A stretch of DNA of 50,077 bases from Clostridia bacterium (GCA_017449935.1 JAFSYP010000038.1:1-50077); one strand, 5' to 3'. Positions 37,819 through 46,923 are shown, counted from the stretch's first letter. Notes: generated from the letters alone by a model not told the origin. Made by a program: numbers and translations.

Positions 37819-38727
37819 TTATTTGTCATCTGTGCTTACCGCTTCTTCACGATCCGGTACCGAACCGGACGCGCCGCGTCTTGTCACGCAGATCGACGCC
37901 GCTTTTGCGGCGATCTCCAGCGCTTCTTTCGGAGAATGCCCGGAAGTGACGCTTTGCAGGAAGTACCCCGCAAAAGTGTCGCCTGCCGCGGTCGTGTCAA
38001 CCGGTCTCACTGAAAAAGCAGGCTGAAAAATGCGCGTCTGCCGATGCGTATAGAAAGCGCCGGCGGCGCCTAACGTCAACACGAAACGCACAGACGGGTA
38101 CGCTTCGCACAGCTTGTCGGCCAAGTCGTTTGCGGACAGAGTTTCGTTACGCTCAGCTACGGTGAGCGCTCTTGCCTCCGTTTCATTCAGAAGAATATAA
38201 TCCGTTTCTTCCAGCGGATAGCCGGACGCTTCTTCATTCATCGGCGCGGGCGTGAAGGCGACGGTCATGCCTTTTGCCTTTGCTTTTCGGATCAGATACG
38301 GTATTTGGTTGATCTCGTTTTGCAGCACGAGCAGATCGCCGCTTTCAAAGCGTTCGAGCACAAGATCGATCTGCTTTGTCGTGATGCGTTTATTGGCGCC
38401 GCTGAAAAGCAAAATGCAGTTTTCGCCGTCCGGCGTGTTTTGGATGATCGCATGACCGGTTTTTTCCTCATGTAAAACGGTCACGAGCTCCGTATTGATA
38501 TTTGCATGTTTCAAAGCGTCCAGCAGGAACGTTCCGTCGATTCCGATGCTCCCCGCGTGGTACACGTTTCCGCCCGCCTTTGCGAGGGCGATCGATTGGT
38601 TCAGTCCCTTGCCGCCGCAAAATGTCTGCACTTCACTTGCCGCAAGCGTTTCGCCGGCACGAACAAAATGCGGAACGCGATAGGTGTAATCCATATTCAA
38701 TGAACCGAAGCATAAAATCTTGTTCAT
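37819..38727 (-). CDS. rbsK: ribokinase (PfkB family)
   Basis: 302 residues. GSLNMDYTYRVPHFVRAGETL, then FCGGKGLNQSIALAKAG and VDTTAAGDTFAGYFLQSV with the catalytic Asp (AAGD) are typical of RbsK. It phosphorylates ribose, or another furanose sugar or nucleoside, with ATP. GGGAG precedes ATG 38727. No ribose transporter or regulator is adjacent, so the precise substrate is uncertain. Confidence 0.88.
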   Translation of the reverse strand: MNKILCFGSLNMDYTYRVPHFVRAGETLAASEVQTFCGGKGLNQSIALAKAGGNVYHAGSIGIDGTFLLDALKHANINTELVTVLHEEKTGHAIIQNTPDGENCILLFSGANKRITTKQIDLVLERFESGDLLVLQNEINQIPYLIRKAKAKGMTVAFTPAPMNEEASGYPLEETDYILLNETEARALTVAERNETLSANDLADKLCEAYPSVRFVLTLGAAGAFYTHRQTRIFQPAFSVRPVDTTAAGDTFAGYFLQSVTSGHSPKEALEIAAKAASICVTRRGASGSVPDREEAVSTDDK

Positions 38728-38924
38728 CTGTTTTCTCCCAAAAGATTCTCAACGTAACATTTGTCCTTCATTACGGATTCGATTATACCACACCCATCCC
38801 GCTCCCGCAACAGCACAGGCGAAATATTATGTGCAATTTGCCCCGGTTGTTTTGCCGAAAAATCTTGCGCGGCACAGCGTTATATGGTAAAAAATACTAT
38901 CACGTGTATAAAGGGGCTGCTTTT

Positions 38925-39461
38925 ATGCGAATCGCGAAAAAAGTTCTGTCCGTAATTCTGGCGATGCTGATGGCGTTCGGCACGTTTGCGGCGCTGCCGT
39001 TCACGGTGAGCGCGGAAACGAAAACGACGGTTCCCAACGACAGCGACATCAACGTTCAATCCGATACGACGCTTACCGGAACAGCATCCAACACAAGGGT
39101 CACCGTAACCGCAAATTGTACGATCGTGCTGGATGGGTTAACGCTTACGAACACGAGCAACAACGGTAAATGCGGCATTGATGTGCAAAGCGGTACGGTC
39201 AATCTCATTATCAAAGGTACGAATAATAGTCCTCTTGTGAGTTATACCAAAATCAGTCCGCATAAGAACGTTAATCGTAATCACAAGATCGACACAATCA
39301 CGATTCATTGTGTGGTTGGTCAGTGTTCGGTTGAAACGCTTGGAAGCGTGTTTAGCGGTACCAGACAGGTATTTATTCCCTTTCTGTTATCCCATCCCGC
39401 GTGGAGTTTTCATAACAATGACAATCAAGGAAAGACTGCTGTATCCCCCAACTTTCCGTGA
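38925..39461 (+). pseudogene. chimeric ORF: surface-protein N-terminus joined to a phage amidase fragment
   Basis: 178 codons from ATG 38925 (AAGGGG upstream). Residues 1-32 are a signal peptide, and up to about 97 the sequence looks like the first coils of a beta-helix surface protein (TVTANCTIVLDGLTLTNTS, CGIDVQSGTVNLIIKG). From about 39220 it changes abruptly to PLVSYTKISPHKN and IDTITIHCVVGQCSVETLG, the N-terminus of a phage endolysin of the amidase_2 type, which breaks off near 39361 before the rest of the active site. The remaining 33 residues match nothing I recognise. GGTAC occurs at both joins (39216-39220, 39357-39361). Probably a non-functional rearrangement, or an assembly join. 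Confidence 0.6.
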
Positions 39462-39539
39462 ACATCGAAGAAAATGACATTTTCGTCATGTTTAGTGTAA
39501 TCTTTGGTACTGTTTTCGGCATGGAGAAAGGTGTTTAAT

Positions 39540-39599
39540 ATGGGTGTAAACAAAAACAACGCCGCGCCAACGACGCGGAGAAAGGTGAGCTTCCCATGA
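39540..39599 (+). CDS. small ORF overlapping the protease start
   Basis: 19 codons, basic and without cysteine, behind GGAGAAAGGTG. Its TGA overlaps the protease ATG (ATGA), and a second GGAGAAAGGTG lies inside it for the protease. This could be a leader peptide for translational coupling or a chance by-product of a duplicated ribosome site. Confidence 0.3.
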   Translation: MGVNKNNAAPTTRRKVSFP

Positions 39600-41701
39600 A
39601 AAACCTGATTGTTAAAACACTGTCCGCCCTGCTCGTCATGCTGACCGCCGTATCGATCCTCTCGCCGGCCGCATCCGCCAAAAGCAAAAGGATCGTCGAA
39701 CTGCGCTCCTTCGAGAACAGCAAAATCATCCGCTGCGGCGATGAGCTGTCCGTCGTGCAGTACGACGAAAACGGAAAAGTACTGAGCAAAGCCGCAAACA
39801 ATGACGCAAATCAGGGCGTTGTGCGCGCGTCGCTCCCGTCCTCCTTCGATCTGCGCAGCAAAAACGCAATCACCTCGGTCAAGGATCAGGCCGGCACCGG
39901 TACCTGCTGGGCGTTCAGCACGATCGCCGCGATCGAATCGAACGCCATAATGAAAGGCCTTCGTTCGTCGAACGGATTGGATCTTTCCGAAGATCACCTG
40001 GTCTGGTTCACTTTCCACCCGGACAAGGCAATCGGCGATAAGGTAGTCGTCTCCGAATCGAACGACGATTCCGACAGCCCATACAACTGCGGCGGCTGGT
40101 GGAACACCGCGGTTTATTCGCTGGTCAACTGGGTGGGCGTCGAAACCGAACAGAACGCGCCGTTCGACCCGGATGACAACGACCGGAACGGTCACTACAA
40201 CGATTCCGAGAGATACGGCTCGACGCTGCATGTGCAGGGCGTCAAAAACCTGGCGTCAGACAACCAGGCGACGCGAGATCACATGGACGAGATCAAAACG
40301 TCTCTGATGGAAAACGGCGCTTGCAAATTGTCGTTTTACGCCGATTCAAGCAGCTTCAACGGCTATTCCTACTATCAGAACGCGACCACAAACGCCAATC
40401 ATGCGGTCACACTGATCGGCTGGGACGATAACTACGACCGCAGCAAATTCCGTTCCTCAACTGGCGCGGTCCCGTCCAAGAACGGCGCATGGCTGATCAA
40501 AAACAGTTGGGGCGCTGACGATTACGGATCGAAGGACGGCTATTTCTGGCTCTCCTACTACGATACGTCCGTAAAATGCATTATGTCTTTTGATGCGTAC
40601 AAAACCGATAACTATGACAATATGCACTCCTACACCGGCTTTATGGCGAATCCCAAAACAGGTTATTTCGATACCACGTCCGTTTCATACGCCAATGTAT
40701 TCAAAGCCGAAAAGGCGGAAACGCTGAAGGCAGTCGGTCTGTGGACTTTGCAGGATGATATTCAGTATACCGTGAAGATCTATACAGGCCTGTCGGCTTC
40801 GGATGATCCGCAGGGCGGCACGAAGATCGACGCCTGCACGACGACCGGCAAAGCGCCGCGCGAAGGCTACTACACAATCAACCTGGCCGACACGGTGAAT
40901 CTGAAGAAAAATGAGCGGTTTGCCGTGGTCGTGACGATCACCGCCGGCAGCCACAACAAATTGTGGATCCCCTTTGAAGGCAGCGACTGGAGCTATTCCG
41001 TAATGCATGACATCCCGATCACCTACTCCAGCAATCGCGGCGAGAGCTACATCTATCTGACGTCCGGCTGGTGCGACGTAAAGGACTACACTTCCCGCAC
41101 GCTCAACAACGCGCTGATCAACACGTACACCTCCTCCGGCGTCAAAGATGACGATGACCCGACCGAAGAGATCAAGTTCTATCCGTCGTCCGTTTCGGCC
41201 AAGGTCGGCGACGACTCCGGCGTTTCCGTGGACCTGCCGAAAAACTGCAAAGCGTCTATCGACACGTCCGACGTCGCCTCGTTCTGCAACACGTCGGTCC
41301 AACCGACCGATTCCGGTTATTACATCACCCTGCACGCGATCTCCCAGGGCAGCGGCAAAATCAAAGTCACGGCGAACGTCAACGGCGAAACGTTCACGGA
41401 GGACCTGGACGTCAGCGTGAGCGCAGGCAGCGATCCGAAAAAGCAGGAGCCCCGGATCATTCTGAATCCCCGCCTTAAAGCAAAAGGCTCTGTCTCCTAT
41501 TCCGAGGAAGCCGCGAATGGCGAAAGCGCTGACAGCGGAACCGTCCGCATATATACCAAGAGCGGCACAGACGCAGTACAGTACGCAGAAATGACCGCTG
41601 AAAAATCGGAGCATACCCCGCAGACACAGCAGAAAGAAACGGAAAAGCCCGGTTTCTTCGCCCGGCTCAAAGCTTTCTTCCTTTCGCTGTTCGGAAGATA
41701 A
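39596..41701 (+). CDS. secreted papain-family (C1A) cysteine protease
   Basis: 701 residues. Signal peptide to about 28, short propeptide, then the mature start (SFDLRSKNAITSVKDQ). Catalytic residues are Gln98 and Cys104 (KDQAGTGTCWAFST), His269 (NANHAVTLIGWDD) and Asn303 (IKNSWG). A beta-rich domain follows (about 335-500), similar to the lectin-like domain paired with C1A peptidases in gut Clostridia. Next comes an Ig-like repeat (KFYPSSVSAKVGDDSGVSVD), a Glu-rich linker, and the tail FFARLKAFFLSLFGR. It should degrade proteins at the cell surface or outside. AAAGGTG precedes ATG 39596. Confidence 0.94.
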   Translation: MKNLIVKTLSALLVMLTAVSILSPAASAKSKRIVELRSFENSKIIRCGDELSVVQYDENGKVLSKAANNDANQGVVRASLPSSFDLRSKNAITSVKDQAGTGTCWAFSTIAAIESNAIMKGLRSSNGLDLSEDHLVWFTFHPDKAIGDKVVVSESNDDSDSPYNCGGWWNTAVYSLVNWVGVETEQNAPFDPDDNDRNGHYNDSERYGSTLHVQGVKNLASDNQATRDHMDEIKTSLMENGACKLSFYADSSSFNGYSYYQNATTNANHAVTLIGWDDNYDRSKFRSSTGAVPSKNGAWLIKNSWGADDYGSKDGYFWLSYYDTSVKCIMSFDAYKTDNYDNMHSYTGFMANPKTGYFDTTSVSYANVFKAEKAETLKAVGLWTLQDDIQYTVKIYTGLSASDDPQGGTKIDACTTTGKAPREGYYTINLADTVNLKKNERFAVVVTITAGSHNKLWIPFEGSDWSYSVMHDIPITYSSNRGESYIYLTSGWCDVKDYTSRTLNNALINTYTSSGVKDDDDPTEEIKFYPSSVSAKVGDDSGVSVDLPKNCKASIDTSDVASFCNTSVQPTDSGYYITLHAISQGSGKIKVTANVNGETFTEDLDVSVSAGSDPKKQEPRIILNPRLKAKGSVSYSEEAANGESADSGTVRIYTKSGTDAVQYAEMTAEKSEHTPQTQQKETEKPGFFARLKAFFLSLFGR

Positions 41702-41717
41702 TCTTCCATAGTCTCTT

Positions 41718-41765
41718 CCTTTCGGCACAAAGGGCACGGCGTTTGTGTTCCTTTGTGCCGGAAGG
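41718..41765. terminator. hairpin after the protease gene
   Basis: A 16-bp stem with one G-U pair (CCTTTCGGCACAAAGG / CCTTTGTGCCGGAAGG) around 16 bases, followed by CGTTTTC. It belongs to the same CGGCACAAAG family as 30412-30455. It may end transcription, although the T-run is short. Confidence 0.55.
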
Positions 41766-41837
41766 CGTTTTCGGACTCTACCGAGCGTAGGTTTACAGAA
41801 TGTGCGCGGTGTGGTACACTGTGACAGGGTGATACAA

Positions 41838-42431
41838 ATGAATCCTTACGTCACGGGCGAAGCGATCCGCCTGCTTCGCGAAAAAAAACAGTTCACACAG
41901 GCGGAACTCGCCGAAAAGATCGGCGTTTGCGACAAAACCGTTTCCAAGTGGGAGACCGGTCGGGGCTATCCGGACATCACGCTTCTGGACCCTTTGGCCA
42001 AAGCGTTGTCGGTGTCCGTCGCGGAGCTGCTGTCCGGCAACGCGGTGACCAACGCCAACGTCTGCGCCAATATGCTGCGAACAAAGTTTTACGTTTGTCC
42101 CGTGTGCGGGAACGTCGTACACAGCCAGGGCGAGGCCGTCGTACATTGTCACGGCGTCCTGCTGCATCCCGCCGAGGCGGAAGAGCCGGACGATCGGCAC
42201 CGTCTGTCCGTCGAACACGTGGAAGACGAATACTACGTCACCGTCGACCACGAAATGACAAAGCGGCATTTCATCTCTTTTATCGCCGCCGTATCCTCGG
42301 ACAGAGTGCAGTTCGTCAAGCTGTATCCGGAAGGCGGCGCCGAGGCACGGTTCAAAATGGCAGGCGTACGGCGATTCCTGTACTACTGCAACCGCGACGG
42401 GCTGTTTGTCTGCCCGCCCGGCAAAAAGTAA
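41838..42431 (+). CDS. XRE regulator fused to a desulfoferrodoxin-like domain
   Basis: 197 residues from ATG 41838 (GGGTGA upstream). Residues 5-65 are an XRE helix-turn-helix (REKKQFTQAELAEKIGVCDKTVSKWETG). Then comes a partial zinc-ribbon (CPVCGNVVHS, Cys87 and Cys90, Cys104) and a C-terminal superoxide-reductase fold (YYVTVDHEMTKRHFISFIA, VQFVKLYPEGGAEARF, YYCNRDGLF). His110, His138, His144 and Cys184 could hold iron, but the last ligand of true enzymes (C-N-x-H) is Asp187. It is therefore likely a redox or superoxide sensor rather than an enzyme. Targets unknown. Confidence 0.85.
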   Translation: MNPYVTGEAIRLLREKKQFTQAELAEKIGVCDKTVSKWETGRGYPDITLLDPLAKALSVSVAELLSGNAVTNANVCANMLRTKFYVCPVCGNVVHSQGEAVVHCHGVLLHPAEAEEPDDRHRLSVEHVEDEYYVTVDHEMTKRHFISFIAAVSSDRVQFVKLYPEGGAEARFKMAGVRRFLYYCNRDGLFVCPPGKK

Positions 42432-42450
42432 ACAACGATCTTATCGGAAC

Positions 42451-42492
42451 AGGGCTGTCAAATTCAGATCAAACGCTGAATGCGACGGCCCT
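42451..42492. repeat. mini inverted repeat related to the MITE ends
   Basis: Arms AGGGCTGTCAAATTCAG (42451-42467) and CTGAATGCGACGGCCCT (42476-42492) enclose eight bases. Both arms resemble the 19-bp ends of the 5092 element. It may be a collapsed copy, or serve as a terminator after the XRE gene. Confidence 0.5.
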
Positions 42493-42558
42493 GCCGCTTT
42501 GCTTTCTTTATTGACAAATACCTGCCTATCGGGTATGATAGCTCGTGGAGGAGATCGA

Positions 42559-43050
42559 ATGATGAGATTGGAAAGCAAACGGCTGATCCTGTATCCGGTC
42601 GGCGATCGGGAGTTGCGCGCGCTGATCGGGGAGGAAAAGGATCCCGATTTGAAGCAGGCGTATACGGAAATGCTGCGCGGATGCACGGACGACCCGGACG
42701 GTCGGATCTGGTATACCGTATGGTTCATGGAGCTGAAAGACAGCCCGGGCACGATCGTCGGCGATTTCTCCTTCAAAGGCAGAAGCAAAAACGGTATGGT
42801 CGAGCTGGGATACGGTCTGCGCGCAGGGTTCTGCGGACACGGCTATATGACGGAAGCGGTGCGCGCCGCGGTCGAATGGGCGCTGTCCCAAAAGGGCGTC
42901 ACAAGCGTCGAAGCCGAAACGGACGCCGGCAACACGGCGTCACAGCGTGTGCTTCTCCGCGCAGGCTTCACGGCGACCGGAACGGTCGGCGCAGAAGGAC
43001 CGCGGTTCGTCCGAACGATGAACAATCGGAGAAAACGCCATGATCCTTAA
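42559..43050 (+). CDS. GNAT-family N-acetyltransferase (RimJ/RimL type)
   Basis: 163 residues. It opens RLESKRLILYPV as in the RimJ/RimL group. GYGLRAGFCGHGYMTEAVRAAVEWAL is the acetyl-CoA motif and TDAGNTASQRVLLRAGF the typical end. A GGAGGAGA ribosome site precedes ATG 42559. It overlaps the next GNAT gene by 11 bp. Substrate unknown; members act on ribosomal proteins, amino acids or small molecules. Confidence 0.9.
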   Translation: MMRLESKRLILYPVGDRELRALIGEEKDPDLKQAYTEMLRGCTDDPDGRIWYTVWFMELKDSPGTIVGDFSFKGRSKNGMVELGYGLRAGFCGHGYMTEAVRAAVEWALSQKGVTSVEAETDAGNTASQRVLLRAGFTATGTVGAEGPRFVRTMNNRRKRHDP

Positions 43051-44026
43051 AACAAAACGATTGATCCTTCGCCCGTGGGAAGAAGCGGACGCGGAGGATC
43101 TCTATACATACGCGCGCGACGAACGCATAGGCCCCGTTGCCGGATGGCCGACGCATACGAGCGCGGAGAACAGCCGCGAGATCATCCGCGAGGTTTTGTC
43201 GGCGGAGGAAACGTACGCCGTCTGCTTAAAGGAAGACGGCCGCGCGATCGGCTCCGTCGGGCTGATGATCGGCCAAAGCGGCAACATCGGTCTGCCCGAA
43301 ACAGAGGGTGAGATCGGGTACTGGATCGGCGTCCCGTTCTGGGGACAGGGGCTGATCCCCGAAGCGGTGCGGGAGATCATCCGCCATGCCTTTGTGAATC
43401 TGCGATTGCAAACGCTCTGGTGCGGCTATTTTGAGGGCAACGAAAAATCACGGCGCGTACAGGAGAAGTGCGGTTTCGTCTTCCATCACACGGTTCGGGA
43501 TATCCCGTGGCCGCGCATGGGCGATATCCGCACCGAACACATCTCCCGCCTGACGCGGGACGATTGGAGAGCCGGCTTCCCGATCCGCAAATTGACGCCG
43601 GACGAGATTCCCGCGGCATTGGAGCTGGCGTGGAACGTATTCTCCGAATTTGAATCTCCCGTGTATTCGCGCGAAGGCACGCAGATGTTCCGCAAGTGCC
43701 TGCTCGACGAAAGCTACTTGTCCGGGATCGAGTATTACGGTGCGTTCGACGGTCCGACGCTGATCGGCGAGATCGGTATCCGGACAGAAAAAAGGCATAT
43801 CTGCTTCTTTTTCGTAGACGGCGACTATCACCGTCTCGGCGTCGGAACGAGGCTGTTCCGCTTTGTGCGGAACGATTTCCCGCAAGACGCAATCACGCTC
43901 AATTCCTCTCCGTACGGGCTGCCGTTTTACAAAGCGAACGGTTTCACGGCGACCGCGCAGGAACAGACCGTGGACGGCATACGGTTCACGCCGATGGTTT
44001 TCACACCGACGGCGGACGCAGAATAA
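43040..44026 (+). CDS. tandem two-domain GNAT acetyltransferase
   Basis: 328 residues with two acetyltransferase domains. The first (1 to about 172) is RimJ/RimL-like: KTKRLILRPWEEADAEDL, YWIGVPFWGQGLIPEAVREI, NEKSRRVQEKCGF. The second (about 178-320) is a shorter general GNAT: FPIRKLTPDEIPAALELAW, HICFFFVDGDYHRLGVGTRLF, FYKANGF. The reactions are unknown. It overlaps the preceding GNAT gene and is followed after 21 bp by the ABC exporter, so the four genes may form one unit. Confidence 0.88.
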   Translation: MILKTKRLILRPWEEADAEDLYTYARDERIGPVAGWPTHTSAENSREIIREVLSAEETYAVCLKEDGRAIGSVGLMIGQSGNIGLPETEGEIGYWIGVPFWGQGLIPEAVREIIRHAFVNLRLQTLWCGYFEGNEKSRRVQEKCGFVFHHTVRDIPWPRMGDIRTEHISRLTRDDWRAGFPIRKLTPDEIPAALELAWNVFSEFESPVYSREGTQMFRKCLLDESYLSGIEYYGAFDGPTLIGEIGIRTEKRHICFFFVDGDYHRLGVGTRLFRFVRNDFPQDAITLNSSPYGLPFYKANGFTATAQEQTVDGIRFTPMVFTPTADAE

Positions 44027-44047
44027 AGAAAGAAGGGGTGCAGAACC

Positions 44048-44755
44048 ATGTTGAACATTGAACACCTGACCAAACGGTTCGGCGAGAAAAAAGCGGTGGA
44101 CGATCTGTCGCTGCACATTTCTCCCGGCGAGATCTACGGTTTCATCGGGCACAACGGCGCAGGCAAAACCACAACGCTCAAGAGCGTCGTCGGCATCCTG
44201 CAGTTTGACGAAGGGACCATCACCGTCTGCGGTCATTCCGTGAAAGACGATCCGCTGACCTGCAAGCGGGAACTGGCATACATACCGGACAATCCGGATC
44301 TGTACGACTTCATGAGCGGCGTCAAGTATCTGAACTTCGTCGCGGATGTGTTTGCGATCCCCGCCGACGTGCGGAAGGAAAGGATCCGCAAATACGCCGA
44401 GCTTTTCGAGCTGACCGGCGATTTGGCCGAGCCGATCTCCGCCTATTCGCACGGCATGAAGCAAAAGCTCGCCGTAATCGCGGCATGGATGCACGAGCCG
44501 AAGCTGATCGTGATGGACGAGCCGTTCGTCGGCCTGGATCCGAAGGCGTCCCACCTGCTCAAGGAAATGATGCGCGAACACTGTGACGGCGGCGGCGCGA
44601 TCTTCTTCTCCACGCATGTGCTGGAGGTCGCGGAAAAGCTCTGCGACAAGGTCGCCATCATCAAGCAGGGACGGCTCGTCAAGGTCGGCACCATGGAAGA
44701 AGTCAAGGGCGACGACAGTCTCGAAGAAGTGTTCCTGGAACTGGAGGCGGAATAA
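44048..44755 (+). CDS. ABC transporter ATP-binding protein
   Basis: 235 residues. Walker A GHNGAGKTT (near 36), signature ISAYSHGMKQKLAVIAAWMH, Walker B LIVMDEPFVGLD and the switch His (FFSTHVLE). This is the drug/antibiotic exporter class (CcmA-like). GAAGGGGTG precedes ATG 44048. Its stop touches the permease start. It energises export by the adjacent membrane protein; the cargo is unknown. Confidence 0.96.
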   Translation: MLNIEHLTKRFGEKKAVDDLSLHISPGEIYGFIGHNGAGKTTTLKSVVGILQFDEGTITVCGHSVKDDPLTCKRELAYIPDNPDLYDFMSGVKYLNFVADVFAIPADVRKERIRKYAELFELTGDLAEPISAYSHGMKQKLAVIAAWMHEPKLIVMDEPFVGLDPKASHLLKEMMREHCDGGGAIFFSTHVLEVAEKLCDKVAIIKQGRLVKVGTMEEVKGDDSLEEVFLELEAE

Positions 44756-46360
44756 ATGCTGAAAGTCCTATTGAAGAAGCAGCTCACGGAAGTGTTCAAG
44801 AGCTACTTCTTTGACGCGAAGAAAAACAAGATGCGGTCCAAAGGCGCGATCGTCGGCTGGTTCGTATTCTTTATCGTCATTATGGTCGGTATGCTTGGCG
44901 GCATGTTCACATCCCTGGCGCAGTCTCTGTGCGGCGAGCTTACGAAGGCGGGAATGGGGTGGCTGTACTTTCTGCTGATGGGCGGCATCGCTATCCTGCT
45001 CGGCGCCTTCGGCAGCGTATTCAACACCTATTCCGGTCTGTATCTTGCCAAGGACAACGATCTGCTACTGTCTTTGCCGATCCCGGTGCGGACGATCATC
45101 GCCGCCCGTCTGCTGAACGTCTATTTTATGGGCGCCATGTATTCCGCCGTCGTGATGCTGCCGACGGTGGTCGTCTACTGGATCACGGCAGGCTGCACGG
45201 CCGGCCGCGTGCTCGGCGCCGTCGCGCTGCTCGCGATCGTGACGGTATTCGTGCTGCTGCTCTCCTGTCTGCTGGGATGGGTGGTCGCCAAGATCAGCCT
45301 GCGTCTTCGCAACAAGAGCTTCGTCACGGTCGCCCTGTCCCTGCTGTTTATCGGCGCATACTATTTCTTTTATTTCAAAGCAAACGCGCTGATCCGGAAG
45401 CTGGTCGAGAATGCGGGGCTCTACGGAGAAAGAATCAAGGGCGCATCATACGGACTCTATCTGTTCGGCAGGATCGGCGAAGGCGACCTGCCGAGCGCCG
45501 CGCTGTTCTTCGGCTTGACGATCGTGCTTTTCGTGCTGATCTGGATCGTTCTTTCGCGCACCTTCCTGAACATCGCGACCGCAAGCGCGAGCACAAAAAA
45601 AGCCCGCTATTCGGAAAAGACGGTCAGGGGGAAGTCGGTGTTCGGCGCGCTGCTGGGCAAGGAATTTTCGTTCTTTGTCTCCCGCCCGAATTATATGCTC
45701 AACTGCGGACTGCCCGTATTGCTTATTCCGTCCTGCGGCGCGCTGCTGCTGTTCAAGGGACAGATGTTCTGCGACGCGATCAGCCAAGCGCTTTCCGACA
45801 GAACGGACAGCGCCGCCGTGCTGACCTGCGCCGCGCTGTGTATGCTCTCCTCCATGAACGATATGGCGGCGCCTTCGGTGTCGCTCGAAGGAAAGAGCCT
45901 TTGGATCGCGCAGTCTCTGCCGGTCCTGCCGAAAACGGTCCTGCGTGCCAAAGCCGCCATGCAGCTGATTCTCACGGGCGTGCCTATGCTGTTTGCCGCG
46001 GTCTGCGCCGCGATCGTCGTACCGGCCTCTGCGGCGGTAAAAGCGCTGGTCTTTATCACGCCGCTGATCTTTTCGGCTTTCTCGGCTGCGTTCCATATGA
46101 CCGTAGGCGTGAAAATGCCGATCCTGAACTGGACGAACGAGATCGTCCCGATCAAGCAGAGCGGTTCGGTCATGATCGCGCTGTTCGGCGGCTGGGCTGT
46201 CTGCGCCGTTCCTGCCGGTCTGTATCTGCTGGTCGGCTATAAATTCGGCGCGGCGCCTTTTCTGCTGCTGTGCGCCGTTCTGCTCGCCGCCGCGGGACTT
46301 GTGCTGCTGCGCTGGCTGGACAGCAAGGGCAGCCGGCTGTTCGCGGAGCTGTCCGCATAA
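44756..46360 (+). CDS. ABC transporter permease
   Basis: 534 residues with about 12 hydrophobic segments (for instance GWFVFFIVIMVGMLGGMF, WLYFLLMGGIAILLGAFG, FVTVALSLLFIGAYYFFYF), the size and layout of the large bacterial ABC exporter permeases paired with CcmA-like ATPases. It begins directly after the ATPase stop codon. A good terminator follows. Cargo unknown. Confidence 0.9.
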   Translation: MLKVLLKKQLTEVFKSYFFDAKKNKMRSKGAIVGWFVFFIVIMVGMLGGMFTSLAQSLCGELTKAGMGWLYFLLMGGIAILLGAFGSVFNTYSGLYLAKDNDLLLSLPIPVRTIIAARLLNVYFMGAMYSAVVMLPTVVVYWITAGCTAGRVLGAVALLAIVTVFVLLLSCLLGWVVAKISLRLRNKSFVTVALSLLFIGAYYFFYFKANALIRKLVENAGLYGERIKGASYGLYLFGRIGEGDLPSAALFFGLTIVLFVLIWIVLSRTFLNIATASASTKKARYSEKTVRGKSVFGALLGKEFSFFVSRPNYMLNCGLPVLLIPSCGALLLFKGQMFCDAISQALSDRTDSAAVLTCAALCMLSSMNDMAAPSVSLEGKSLWIAQSLPVLPKTVLRAKAAMQLILTGVPMLFAAVCAAIVVPASAAVKALVFITPLIFSAFSAAFHMTVGVKMPILNWTNEIVPIKQSGSVMIALFGGWAVCAVPAGLYLLVGYKFGAAPFLLLCAVLLAAAGLVLLRWLDSKGSRLFAELSA

Positions 46361-46393
46361 CGAAAGTCAGGGAAACAGACCGCAAAAACAACA

Positions 46394-46430
46394 CCGGACA
46401 ACCTTTTTCGAGCTGTCCGGCTTTTTGTTT
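46394..46430 (+). terminator. intrinsic terminator of the ABC exporter operon
   Basis: Stem CCGGACA / TGTCCGG (46394-46400, 46414-46420), 13-base loop, then CTTTTTGTTT. It marks the left limit of the phage-like segment. Confidence 0.85.
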
Positions 46431-46527
46431 CAGGTCGCCTCAGTGTGTCCCTCTTTTTTATGACTATGCGAAAATCTTTTTCCTGCATTTATCTGTACCA
46501 GATGAAACCGAGAAGGAGTATCTTGAT

Positions 46528-46923
46528 ATGGGCGGCAGGGGTGCAGCGAGCGGGGTATCTTTATCTGGAAAAGAATACGGGACAGAGTTCTCAACACTTC
46601 ATGAAGTTAGCAATATTAAATTTGTTCGTTACAATGAAAGCAAAACTGCAAAAACGCCACAAGAAACGATGACAAAAGGTCGTGTTTATGTAACGATCAA
46701 TAAAGACAATAAACCGGTTTCAATTACCTATTACGACAGCAGTGGAAAGCGAAACAAAACAATTGATTTGACACATTCACATGGAGGAAAACAGCCGCAC
46801 GTTCATCATGGTTACGAGCACGCTGAAAACGGAACAACTGGTCTTTCTGTGAAGGAAAGAAAAATGGTTGACTTTATCACGAAAATATGGAATAATAAAG
46901 TCGCAAACAGTAGTATAGGGTGA
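46528..46923 (+). CDS. phage-associated His-rich protein of unknown function
   Basis: 131 residues from ATG 46528 (AAGGAG upstream). It starts MGGRGAASG, a leader seen in proteins found beside phage capsid genes, and has a His-rich stretch (LTHSHGGKQPHVHHGYEH) that may bind metal or form a nuclease-like site. The gene is AT-rich compared with the chromosome to the left. It is followed by two terminators, then capsid-gene remnants. Possibly a toxin or nuclease-like domain; I do not recognise a named family with certainty. Confidence 0.7.
   Translation: MGGRGAASGVSLSGKEYGTEFSTLHEVSNIKFVRYNESKTAKTPQETMTKGRVYVTINKDNKPVSITYYDSSGKRNKTIDLTHSHGGKQPHVHHGYEHAENGTTGLSVKERKMVDFITKIWNNKVANSSIG

Noticed and set aside
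42451-42492. A simple terminator only
   Set aside because: The arms resemble the MITE ends too closely to be called only a terminator, and no T-run follows; listed as a repeat instead.
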